A stretch of 9,759 nucleotides of DNA from Streptomyces sp. NRRL WC-3549 (GCF_000721935.1 NZ_KL585418.1:127809-137567), one strand, 5' to 3'; counted from the stretch's first letter, positions 1-6,039 are shown. Program-made: numbers and translations. Notes: generated by a model not told the origin, from the letters alone.

Positions 1-1
1 C

Positions 2-538
2 ACCGGGCTGTCCAGCGTCGTCTGGTACGTGATGGCCCGCTCCGACACCACCGACGCGCAGGAGGCCTTCCGCTGGCTGACGGGCAGCCTCAACGGCCGT
101 TCCTGGAACCAGATGTGGCCGCTGCTCATCGCCCTCGCCGTCCTCCTGCCCCTCACCGCCCTCGCCGCCCGCGCCCTGGGCCCCCTCCAGCTCGGCGACG
201 ACGCCGCCGCCGGACTCGGTGCCCGCGTCGAGCCCGGGCGGCTGGCGCTGCTCGGCTGCGCGGTCGCCCTCGCGGGCGTCGCCACCGCGGCGGCCGGACC
301 CGTCGGCTTCGTGGCGTTCGTCTCCGCGCCGATCGCCCGCCGCCTGGTACCGGGCCGGGGCGCGGCCCTGGTGCACTCGGCGCTGACCGGGGCGCTGCTC
401 GTCCTGGTCGCCGACTTCGCCGCCCAGCACCTGCTGCCCTCGGTCCAGCTGCCGGTGGGCGTGGTCACCAGCATCATCGGCGCCCCCTACCTGCTGCTGC
501 TCCTGGCCCGCGCCAACCGCGTGGGCGCCGGAGGCTGA
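2..538 (+). CDS. FecCD-family siderophore ABC transporter permease, C-terminal part (5' end outside window)
   Basis: This is the last 178 residues of an integral membrane permease that would carry ferric siderophores across the cytoplasmic membrane. The frame is open to the left edge, so the true start lies outside; FecCD permeases are usually about 330-350 residues, so about half is present. Visible family signatures are the W-L-x-G-S-L stretch (residues 25-30), the G-P-V-G-F-V-x-F-V block followed by P-I-A-R-R-L (99-115), which corresponds to the cytoplasmic coupling region, and the C-terminal G-A-P-Y-L-L-L-L-L (160-168). Several hydrophobic segments (roughly 38-58, 81-100, 121-145, 152-169) fit membrane helices. 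Its TGA stop is followed one base later by the ATG of the ATPase gene, so the two are almost certainly co-translated. Family assignment is firm; the siderophore transported cannot be read from the sequence. Confidence 0.93.
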   Translation, partial: TGLSSVVWYVMARSDTTDAQEAFRWLTGSLNGRSWNQMWPLLIALAVLLPLTALAARALGPLQLGDDAAAGLGARVEPGRLALLGCAVALAGVATAAAGPVGFVAFVSAPIARRLVPGRGAALVHSALTGALLVLVADFAAQHLLPSVQLPVGVVTSIIGAPYLLLLLARANRVGAGG

Positions 539-539
539 C

Positions 540-1400
540 ATGGCGACCCCGTACACCGACGACACCGACAAGGAAAGGCGTGGCCCGGTCGTGGCTGAGC
601 ACACTCTTCAAGCCCGGGACGTCCGGCTCGGCTACGGCGACCGGGAGATCGTCACCGGCCTGGACGTGAGCATCCCGCCGGGACAGGTGACCGTCATCGT
701 CGGCCCCAACGCCTGCGGGAAGTCCACCCTCCTGCGGGCGATGGCCCGGCTGCTGCCGCCCAGCGGGGGCGCCGTGCTGCTGGACGGCCGGAGCATCCAG
801 GAGATGCCGACGAAGGAGGTCGCCGCCGTCCTCGGCATCCTCCCGCAGAGCCCCTCGGCCCCCGAGGGCATCACCGTCTCCGACCTGGTCGGCCGCGGCC
901 GGTATCCGCACCAGGGATGGTTCCGGCGGTGGACCGCCGAGGACGACGAGGCGGTCGCGCACGCGCTGCTCTCCACCGACGTCCTCGAACTGGCCGACCG
1001 CCCGGTGGACGAGCTGTCCGGCGGGCAGCGCCAGCGGGTGTGGATCGCCATGGCGCTGTCGCAGCGCACCGACATACTCCTGCTGGACGAGCCGACGACG
1101 TTCCTGGACGTCAGCCACCAGCTGGACGTCCTCGACCTGCTCACCGACCTCAACCGGGAGCGCGGCGTCACGATGGTCGCCGTCCTGCACGACCTGAACC
1201 TGGCCTGCCGGTACGCCGACCACATGATCGCCATGAAGGCCGGCCGGATCGTCGCGGAGGGCCGGCCCCGCGACATCGTGACCGAGGAACTGGTCGGCGA
1301 GGTGTTCGGGATGCGGTGCACCGTGCTGGAGGACCCGGCGTCGGCCACCCCGATGGTGGTGCCGCTCGGCCGCCACCACGTCGGGGGAGCGGCTGCCTGA
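540..1400 (+). CDS. Iron-siderophore ABC transporter ATP-binding protein (FecE/FepC type)
   Basis: This cytoplasmic ATPase subunit (286 aa) powers uptake through the FecCD permease encoded just upstream. All nucleotide-binding motifs are intact: Walker A GPNACGKST (55-63, K61), Q-loop Q103, signature LSGGQ (159-163), Walker B ILLLDEP with E184, D-loop around FLD (188-190) and H-loop H217. Length is slightly above the usual 255-280 because of an about 20-residue N-terminal extension. I chose ATG 540 because GGAGG at 530-534 lies 5 bases upstream. An in-frame GTG at 591, preceded by AAGGAAAGG at a rather long 12-base spacing, would remove the extension and remains possible. The motif order and the R-Y-P-H-Q-G-W region after the Q-loop are typical of siderophore/cobalamin importers. 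The gene is followed by the iron-box promoter of the binding-protein gene, so it may be transcribed from a promoter left of the window. Confidence 0.96.
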   Translation: MATPYTDDTDKERRGPVVAEHTLQARDVRLGYGDREIVTGLDVSIPPGQVTVIVGPNACGKSTLLRAMARLLPPSGGAVLLDGRSIQEMPTKEVAAVLGILPQSPSAPEGITVSDLVGRGRYPHQGWFRRWTAEDDEAVAHALLSTDVLELADRPVDELSGGQRQRVWIAMALSQRTDILLLDEPTTFLDVSHQLDVLDLLTDLNRERGVTMVAVLHDLNLACRYADHMIAMKAGRIVAEGRPRDIVTEELVGEVFGMRCTVLEDPASATPMVVPLGRHHVGGAAA

Positions 1401-1435
1401 GTCCGACTGCGGGGTACCCCGTGGCATCGTTGTCT

Positions 1436-1454
1436 TTAGGTGAGGCTAACCTAA
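1436..1454 (+). promoter_or_regulatory. Iron box (DmdR1/IdeR-type operator) for the binding-protein gene
   Basis: The 19-bp sequence TTAGGTGAGGCTAACCTAA is an interrupted palindrome (8 of 9 half-site positions pair; only the G/A pair at positions 7 and 13 breaks symmetry). It matches the actinobacterial iron-box consensus (TTAGGTTAGGCTAACCTAA type), bound by Fe(II)-loaded DmdR1/IdeR to repress iron-uptake genes. It ends 4 bases before the ATG at 1459. A TAACCT hexamer at 1447-1452 could serve as -10 element, which would place the transcript start at about the ATG; no convincing -35 is seen. Repressor binding would then directly block the promoter. The iron-box identity is strong; the exact promoter is inferred. 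Confidence 0.93.
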
Positions 1455-1458
1455 GGGT

Positions 1459-2455
1459 ATGAACGATTCCGTCTCCAGCGCCCCCCGCGCCCGGCGCCCC
1501 CGCCGCACCCCCGTCCTCATGGCCGGTGCCGTCGCCGCCCTGCTCGTGGGGCTGACCGCGTGCGGCTCCTCGGACGACTCCGACAGCTCCGCGTCCGCCT
1601 CCTCCCCGGGCGGCTCGTCGGACGGTGCCTTCCCCGCGAAGGTCGCGACGAAGTTCGGAGAGGTCACCGTCGACAAGGCCCCCAAGCGCATCGTCGCGCT
1701 CGGCTGGGGCGACGAGCGACTGGCTGGCCTTCGGCGGCGAGGGCGTCGGTCCGTGGGCCAAGGGCATGTACGACAAGAGCCCCGAGATCATCGGCACGAT
1801 GGAGCCCGAGTACGAGAAGATCGCGGCCCTCCAGCCGGACCTGATCCTCGACACCAAGTCCAGCGGCGACAAGACGCGGTACGACACCCTGAGCAAGATC
1901 GCCCCGACTGTGGGCGTGCCCAAGGGCGGCGACCAGTACATGATCTCCTGGGAGAAGCAGACCGAGATGATCTCGGCCGCCCTGGGCGTCAAGGACAAGG
2001 GCGACCAGCTGATCGCGGACACCGAGGCAAAGTTCGAGGACGCCGCGAAGGCGCACCCCGAGTTCAAGGGCAGCACGATCGCGCTGGGCTCGCGCACCTC
2101 AGAGGGCTACGGCGCCTACGTCTCCGGCACCGGGCGCATGGACTTCGTCGAGCGCCTCGGCTTCAAGAACAGCCCGGCCATCCAGGCCAAGGCCGGCGAG
2201 GGCTTCTCCATCTCCATATCCAAGGAGAACCTGGACCTCCTCGACGCCGACCTGACGGTGATGTCGCCCATCGGCATCCCGGCCACCGACATCAGCAACG
2301 ACCCGCTGTACAAGGCGGTCCCGTCCGTGAAGGCCGGCCACTCCCTCGTCTTCGACGACGAGGGCCTCAGCCAGGCGTTCGCCACCGACTCGGTGCTGTC
2401 GACGGTGTACGCGCTGGACAAGGTGGTCCCGCTCTTCGCGGAGAAGATGAAGTAG
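1459..2455 (+). pseudogene. Iron-siderophore substrate-binding lipoprotein, frameshifted near 1712
   Basis: This is the extracytoplasmic receptor for the importer, anchored as a lipoprotein. From ATG 1459 the product has an Arg-rich N terminus, a hydrophobic segment and a lipobox L-T-A-C with lipidation Cys35, then a Ser/Asp linker and the family start K-R-I-V-A-L-G-W-G-D (76-85). At about 1712 homology jumps to the +1 frame: T-S-D-W-L-A-F-G-G-E-G onward runs 247 residues without a stop to TAG 2453-2455 and is clearly the rest of a FepB/FhuD-like binding protein (for example A-L-Q-P-D-L-I-L-D, Y-D-T-L-S-K-I-A-P-T). As written, the first frame instead continues into unrelated sequence to 2718. 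From memory, relatives carry about 13 more residues at this junction, so a deletion of about 41 bases (2 modulo 3) is suspected. Both halves otherwise look intact, so the lesion is recent or an assembly error. There is no good ribosome binding site before ATG 1459; a leaderless transcript would fit. Confidence 0.87.
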
Positions 2456-2476
2456 GCGCACCGGGCACCGGTCGAG

Positions 2477-2505
2477 AAGGGCGGCACACACGTGCCGCCC
2501 TTTTT
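2477..2505 (+). terminator. Intrinsic terminator after the siderophore-binding-protein gene
   Basis: The perfect inverted repeat AAGGGCGGCAC / GTGCCGCCCTT (2477-2487 and 2492-2502) closes on a 4-base loop ACAC, and its descending arm runs into TTTTT (2501-2505). It begins 22 bases after the TAG stop. A GC-rich stem plus U-tract is the classical Rho-independent form, uncommon in its completeness for this high-GC genome. It ends the iron-uptake transcript. Confidence 0.93.
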
Positions 2506-2698
2506 CCGTACCCGTGCTGTACCCGCTGGTTCACCCTGCCCGCCGATGACGACGCGGTGCGCGAGGCGGGGCTCCCGTCGACGCGCCGTCCTGGGAAGCA
2601 GGTGCGGCCGGAGCCGACACGACCAAGCAGAATGACAGAAGGCCACGTGGGGCCCGCAGGGCGAGGGCCGGCCGTGGGCGGCAGCCGGCGGATCTCCG

Positions 2699-2953
2699 CT
2701 AGCGGGTGGCGGCGCTGACGAAGGCGGTCCAGGCGGCAGGGGGGACGGTGAGGACGGGGCCGTCGGTGGTCTTGGAGTCGCGGATATGTACCGCGCGGGG
2801 GTGCGCGGCGACCTCGACGCAGTTGCCGCCCTGGTCGCTGCTGTGGGTGGACTTGTGCCAGTGGTAGGCGACTTCGAGGCAGGCGCCGCCTTCGCTACCG
2901 CTGTAGCTCGACTTGAACCAACTGAGCAGTGTGCCGTGTGCCTCGCGCGTCAT
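2699..2953 (-). CDS. DUF397 protein with a duplicated N-terminal motif
   Basis: This is a small cytoplasmic protein (84 aa) of the DUF397 family, which in Streptomyces is nearly always encoded beside an XRE/DUF5753 regulator and is thought to act as its partner or antagonist (the WhiJ/AbaA and Scr1-Scr2 type loci). The core W-x-K-S ... G-G-N-C-V-E-V-A and the tail V-H-I-R-D-S-K ... P-A-A-W-x-x-F-V are plain to see. Unusually, the first motif occurs twice with a 20-residue period: residues 12-29 (W-F-K-S-S-Y-S-G-S-E-G-G-A-C-L-E-V-A) and 32-49. The start ATG overlaps the stop of the upstream XRE gene by 4 bases (ATGA), and GGGAG sits 4 bases before it (complement of 2956-2962), so translation is coupled. 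The biochemical role is unknown; the pairing is established for the family. Confidence 0.92.
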   Translation of the reverse strand: MTREAHGTLLSWFKSSYSGSEGGACLEVAYHWHKSTHSSDQGGNCVEVAAHPRAVHIRDSKTTDGPVLTVPPAAWTAFVSAATR

Positions 2954-3774
2954 AACTCTCCCAGCAGGTCGTCCAGTAGGCGCATGCTCTCCTCGGGGGA
3001 GAGCGCCTGCGAACGAAGCATCCCATATTTCTGTTGCAGCACGCAGACCTCGTCCAGGTCATCGATCAGAAAGCTGACCCGCTGCCCTTCCACATAGGCC
3101 AACTGATCGTGATCAGGTGTCTCCAGCAGAACCATCGGTCCATCGAGTGCGGCGTGTGCTTCCCGATCTGTGGCCATGATCTGCAATCCCAGGAAAGGAA
3201 GTTCGGCACAACGCCGTAGATGCTTGATCTGCTCGCGCAGGACACGGCGTCCACCGATAGGCCGACGGAGGACGCTTTCCTCGATCAGGAAGCTGGCCAT
3301 CGGCCGGGGTTTACGATCGAGCGTCTTCTGGCGGTCAAGCCGCGCTGCAACCCGCTCCTCCAGCTCATCCTCCTCCAAAGGCGGGTAGAGGCTGACGAAT
3401 ACGGCACGGGCGTACTCCTCGGTCTGGAGGAGCCCGGGAAGCACCTGATTCTCGTACCAGAGCAGCGTCACCGCTTCCTGCTCGTACTCCACGAAGTCCT
3501 GCACGAACGCCGGGAACCGCTCCTTCTGCGGCACCTTCGCCACCGCGACCCGCAACACGCCCTTGGTGTCCAGCAGTTCGTCCAGCAGCGCCGCGAAGTC
3601 CGCCTGGAGCGGGCGGCGGCCCTGTTCGATCGAGGCGATCGTGTCCTCGCCCACGCAGCACCGGTCGGCCAGGGCCGCCTGTGTCAGCCCGGCCGTCTTG
3701 CGGAAGGTGGCGAGCTGGGCGCCGATCACGTGCCAGGACGTGACCCGCTTGTTCTTCTTCTTCGCCGAGTACAT
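2950..3774 (-). CDS. XRE-family regulator with C-terminal DUF5753 domain (WhiJ-like)
   Basis: This is a 274-residue DNA-binding regulator. An N-terminal helix-turn-helix of the XRE type (about residues 16-70: I-G-A-Q-L-A-T-F-R-K-T-A-G-L-T-Q-A-A-L-A then I-A-S-I-E-Q-G-R-R-P) is followed by the DUF5753 domain (about 85-270), marked by V-Q-D-F-V-E-Y-E-Q-E-A, Y-E-N-Q-V-L-P-G-L-L-Q-T-E-E-Y-A-R-A and R-Q-K-T-L-D-R. Length and layout are standard. ATG 3774 is preceded by GAGAGG about 7 bases upstream on the minus strand. Relatives such as WhiJ of S. coelicolor affect the start of development, usually with a DUF397 protein and an RsbW-like ATPase, both present here. By eye the coding sequence, especially 3000-3350, is less GC-rich than the flanks, which may reflect transfer or relaxed codon use. 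Target sites are unknown; the palindrome at 3811-3845 is a candidate. Confidence 0.95.
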   Translation of the reverse strand: MYSAKKKNKRVTSWHVIGAQLATFRKTAGLTQAALADRCCVGEDTIASIEQGRRPLQADFAALLDELLDTKGVLRVAVAKVPQKERFPAFVQDFVEYEQEAVTLLWYENQVLPGLLQTEEYARAVFVSLYPPLEEDELEERVAARLDRQKTLDRKPRPMASFLIEESVLRRPIGGRRVLREQIKHLRRCAELPFLGLQIMATDREAHAALDGPMVLLETPDHDQLAYVEGQRVSFLIDDLDEVCVLQQKYGMLRSQALSPEESMRLLDDLLGEL

Positions 3775-3810
3775 GAAGTGCCTCTCCCCGTGCGCGACTC
3801 CGGCCGACCC

Positions 3811-3845
3811 GTCAGCGGTCGTACGGAAGCGCCGTACGACCTGAC
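3811..3845. promoter_or_regulatory. Inverted repeat in the divergent XRE/ATPase intergenic region, candidate operator
   Basis: GGTCGTACGG (3817-3826) and CCGTACGACC (3832-3841) are perfect 10-bp arms around AAGCG. Alternatively the pairing shifts by a small bulge and extends outward through GTCAG (3811-3815) and CTGAC (3841-3845). The repeat lies between the divergent regulator (start 3774) and ATPase (start 3886) genes, where an autoregulatory site is expected. Operator function is inferred. There is no T-tract, so a terminator is less likely. Confidence 0.5.
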
Positions 3846-3861
3846 GCGCTGGATCACTCTA

Positions 3862-3876
3862 GTCACTTTCTGTGAC
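3862..3876. promoter_or_regulatory. GTCAC-N5-GTGAC dyad just upstream of the ATPase-like gene
   Basis: A 5-bp-arm dyad, GTCAC TTTCT GTGAC, sits 10 bases before the GTG start at 3886 within a locally AT-richer patch. The minus strand carries TAGAGT (3861 to 3856), a possible -10 element for the XRE gene, with no good -35. This could be a regulator half-site pair or promoter-proximal operator; the short arms make it tentative. Confidence 0.3.
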
Positions 3877-3885
3877 AGTCGTCCT

Positions 3886-4299
3886 GTGAACGAGACAACC
3901 CAACTCACCCGCTTCCGCGAGGCCTTTTACCGCCGTGAGCGCAGGTCGATCCCCCTCGTACGGCAGTTCGTCCGGGCGGCGCTGCTCGACTGGGCGTGCG
4001 GGGTGCCCGTCGACGACGTACTGCTCTGAGTGACCGAACTCGCCACCAACGCGCTGGTGCACGGCGTGCCGCCCGGTCGGGGCTTCAAGGTCGAGATCAC
4101 CTGGGAGGAGAGCCTGCGCATCGAGGTCCATGACAGCGGGGGCGGCCGGATCCGCCCGGCCGCGGACCTGGTCCCCGACGCGGAGGGCGGGCGGGGCCTC
4201 GTGGGGGAGCGGGACCCCGGGAAGATCGTGTGGTGCGAGTTTGCCGCTTCGGCAAGCAAGTTTGTCGAATCGGGGTCGCGGGCGCACTCTCTGCCGTAG
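3886..4299 (+). pseudogene. RsbW-like (HATPase_c) ATP-binding protein split by an in-frame TGA
   Basis: This is an anti-sigma-factor-like Bergerat-fold ATPase, the third member of a WhiJ-like locus. From GTG 3886 the frame gives 47 residues (V-N-E-T-T-Q-L-T-R-F-R-E ... V-D-D-V-L-L), then TGA at 4027-4029, then continues in the same frame V-T-E-L-A-T-N-A-L-V-H-G to TAG 4297-4299. The ATP-binding N-box (E51, N55) starts three codons after the stop, and a G1-box-like H-D-S-G-G-G follows, so the stop splits the fold between its first helix and the N-box. Relatives have a residue such as Cys there (TGC), so one base change explains it. The stop is followed directly by GTG (4030), allowing restart of the C-terminal 89 residues. 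The G2 region reads G-G-R-G-L-V-G-E-R-D-P-G-K, apparently lacking about 11 residues. No clear ribosome binding site precedes GTG 3886. The stop lies 15 bases before the next gene's ATG. Confidence 0.85.
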
Positions 4300-4314
4300 A
4301 CGGAGGTGTTTCGC

Positions 4315-5373
4315 ATGAGCGATTCGATCGACAGAGATCAGCGGTACGACGTCGTGGTCATCGGCGGCGGGGCGGCCGGGCTGAGCGGGGCGCTCGCGCT
4401 CTCCCGGGCCCGGCGTTCGGTGCTCGTCATCGACGCGGGAAGCCCCCGCAACGCGCCCGCGTCCCACGCGCACAACTACCTGGGCCGCGAGGGTGTTCCG
4501 CCCCTGGAGCTGCTGGCCACCGGCCGGGCCGAGGCCGCCGGTTACGGGGCGGAGATCGTGAAGGGCGACGCCGTGGCGGCCGAGAAGCTGCCGGGCGGCG
4601 GGTTCCGGGTCGTACAGGAGGACGGGTCCGCCGTCGAGGCGCGCCGGCTGCTGGTCACCACGGGACTCGTGGACGAGCTCCCGCCGGTACCCGGTGTGGC
4701 CGAGCGCTGGGGCCGCGACGTGCTGCACTGCCCGTACTGCCACGGCTGGGAGGTCAGGAACCGCCCCGTCGGCATCCTGGCGGCCGGCCCGATGGCCGTG
4801 CACCAGGCGTTGCTGTGGCGGCAGTGGACCGACGACGTGGCGCTGTTCCGGCACACCGCGTCCGACTTCACCGACGAGGAGTACGAGCAGCTTGCCGCCC
4901 GGTCCGTCGCCGTGGTGGACGGCGAGGTGGCCGCACTGGAGGTGACCGGCGACCGGCTCACCGGGGTCCGGCTGGCCGGTGGCGCCGTGATCCCGCGCGA
5001 GGCGGTCGTGGTCCAGCCCCGCTTCACGGCGCGGTCCGGGGTCCTGGAGACCCTCGGCCTCGCTCCCACCACCATGGAGGTGGCCGGGCAGGCCGTGGGC
5101 TCGTACATCGCCGCCGACCCCGCCGGGGCCACCGAGGTCCCCGGGGTATGGGTGGCGGGCAACGTCGCCAACCCCATGGAACAGGTGATCGGCTCGGCGG
5201 CCGCAGGTCTGAAGGCGGCGTCCGCGATCAACATGGACCTCGTCACCGAGGACACCCGGCGCGCGGTCGAGGCCCGCCGCACCCCCGCCGTCCCGGACTT
5301 CTCGGCCGAAATGGAACGCCAGGTCACCGAGCGCGTGCTCGGGGACCGCCGACACGGACTTCAGGAGATGTGA
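4315..5373 (+). CDS. Thioredoxin-reductase-like FAD oxidoreductase (CPYC), possible dithiol oxidase
   Basis: This 352-residue soluble flavoprotein has the fold of a pyridine-nucleotide disulfide oxidoreductase. The N-terminal FAD motif V-V-I-G-G-G-A-A-G (14-22), the redox pair C139-P-Y-C142 followed by H-G-W-E, and the C-terminal FAD contact V-W-V-A-G-N-V (278-284) are clear. The place where thioredoxin reductases have the NADPH motif G-G-G-D-S-A reads A-A-G-P-M-A (156-161), and the H-R-R-x-x-x-R block is absent. That fits flavoproteins such as GliT/HlmI that oxidise dithiols with oxygen rather than use NADPH; this is an inference, and a divergent reductase remains possible. ATG 4315 has GGAGG 8 bases upstream (4302-4306); a GTG at 4306 would overlap that site. 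The gene follows the ATPase-like gene by 15 bases and its TGA shares one base with the methyltransferase ATG, indicating tight coupling. In many actinomycetes these two domains are, to my recollection, fused in one protein. Confidence 0.9.
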   Translation: MSDSIDRDQRYDVVVIGGGAAGLSGALALSRARRSVLVIDAGSPRNAPASHAHNYLGREGVPPLELLATGRAEAAGYGAEIVKGDAVAAEKLPGGGFRVVQEDGSAVEARRLLVTTGLVDELPPVPGVAERWGRDVLHCPYCHGWEVRNRPVGILAAGPMAVHQALLWRQWTDDVALFRHTASDFTDEEYEQLAARSVAVVDGEVAALEVTGDRLTGVRLAGGAVIPREAVVVQPRFTARSGVLETLGLAPTTMEVAGQAVGSYIAADPAGATEVPGVWVAGNVANPMEQVIGSAAAGLKAASAINMDLVTEDTRRAVEARRTPAVPDFSAEMERQVTERVLGDRRHGLQEM

Positions 5374-6020
5374 TGACCGACGACGACGCCACCACCCCGG
5401 CCCCCACCGACGCCGAGCTGTGGGACGACCGGTACCGCGAGAGCGACCGGATCTGGAGCGGCAACCCCAACACCGTGCTGGTACGGGAGGTGGAGGGCCT
5501 GAAGCCGGGGCGCGCCCTGGACCTCGGCTGCGGCGAGGGCGCCGACGCGGTATGGCTGGCGCGGTGGGGCTGGAAGGTCACCGCCACGGACATCTCCCGG
5601 GTCGCGCTGGAGCGCGCGGCCGTCCACGCGGCGGAGGCCGGGGTGGCCGACCGCGTCGACTGGCAGTGGCACGACCTGGGGGCGACCTTCCCCGAGGGGG
5701 AGTTCGACCTGGTCTCGGCCCAGTTCCTGCACTCCATGGGTGATCTGCCGCGCGAGGCGATCCTGCACCGGGCGGCCCGGGCCGTCGCCCCGGGTGGCGT
5801 ACTCCTCGTCGTCGGACACGCCGGCTTCCCGCACTGGGAGCAGAACCCCGACCCGTCCGTCCGCTTCCCGACGCCCGACGAGGTGCTGGCCTCCCTCGAA
5901 CTGCCGGACGGCGCCTGGGAGGTCCTGCTCAGCGGCGAGCACGAGCGCGTCCAGAACGACCCGGACGGCAACCCCACCACCCGCACGGACAACGCGCTGA
6001 AGGTCCGCCGCACGGCGTGA
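5373..6020 (+). CDS. Class I SAM-dependent methyltransferase (TehB/thiol-methyltransferase-like)
   Basis: This is a 215-residue cytoplasmic methyltransferase with a Rossmann fold. Motif I is A-L-D-L-G-C-G-E-G-A-D (48-58), the acidic ribose-binding residue follows in T-D-I-S (D73), a motif II-like F-D-L-V-S-A-Q-F follows near 110, and A-P-G-G-V-L-L-V-V (about 141-149) marks the later strand. The N-terminal W-D-D-R-Y-x-E-x-D-x-I-W-S-G-N-P-N is typical of the TehB-like/thiopurine-methyltransferase-like group, which often methylates S, Se or Te in small molecules; the substrate here is unknown. ATG 5373 overlaps the flavoprotein stop by one base (TGATG), and AGGAG at 5363-5367 is 5 bases upstream. 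Context suggests it modifies a thiol that the flavoprotein also handles. The gene ends 19 bases before a perfect 39-bp palindrome. Confidence 0.93.
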   Translation: MTDDDATTPAPTDAELWDDRYRESDRIWSGNPNTVLVREVEGLKPGRALDLGCGEGADAVWLARWGWKVTATDISRVALERAAVHAAEAGVADRVDWQWHDLGATFPEGEFDLVSAQFLHSMGDLPREAILHRAARAVAPGGVLLVVGHAGFPHWEQNPDPSVRFPTPDEVLASLELPDGAWEVLLSGEHERVQNDPDGNPTTRTDNALKVRRTA

Positions 6021-6039
6021 CCCGGCTGGGTGGCCGCTC

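Noticed and set aside
474..1427. Long minus-strand open frames opposite the ATPase gene, and similar long frames opposite the flavoprotein gene (3859-5355)
   Set aside because: They are shadows produced by high GC content: composition is Arg/Gly/Pro/His-rich, no family is recognisable, and they overlap well-supported genes entirely.
2667..2689. GCCGGC ... GCCGGC repeat downstream of the DUF397 gene as its terminator
   Set aside because: The 6-bp stem is made of a common self-complementary GC hexamer in a GC-rich genome and has no U-tract; the evidence is too weak.
2506..2698. Possible small gene or relic between the terminator and the DUF397 gene
   Set aside because: No frame shows a start with a ribosome binding site, recognisable motifs or coding bias. 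The frame continuing to 2718 is merely the out-of-frame extension of the broken binding-protein gene.
4027..4059. TGA 4027 as a selenocysteine codon, with a CACCA/TGGTG hairpin (4044-4059) at about bacterial SECIS distance
   Set aside because: The hairpin lies in the conserved N-box coding sequence and needs no RNA explanation. This family has no known selenoproteins, and a second lesion in the gene favours loss of function.
4241..4255. TTGCCG-CTT-CGGCAA inverted repeat as a terminator
   Set aside because: It lies inside the ATPase-like reading frame, has a 3-base loop and no proper T-tract, and the next gene follows closely on the same strand.
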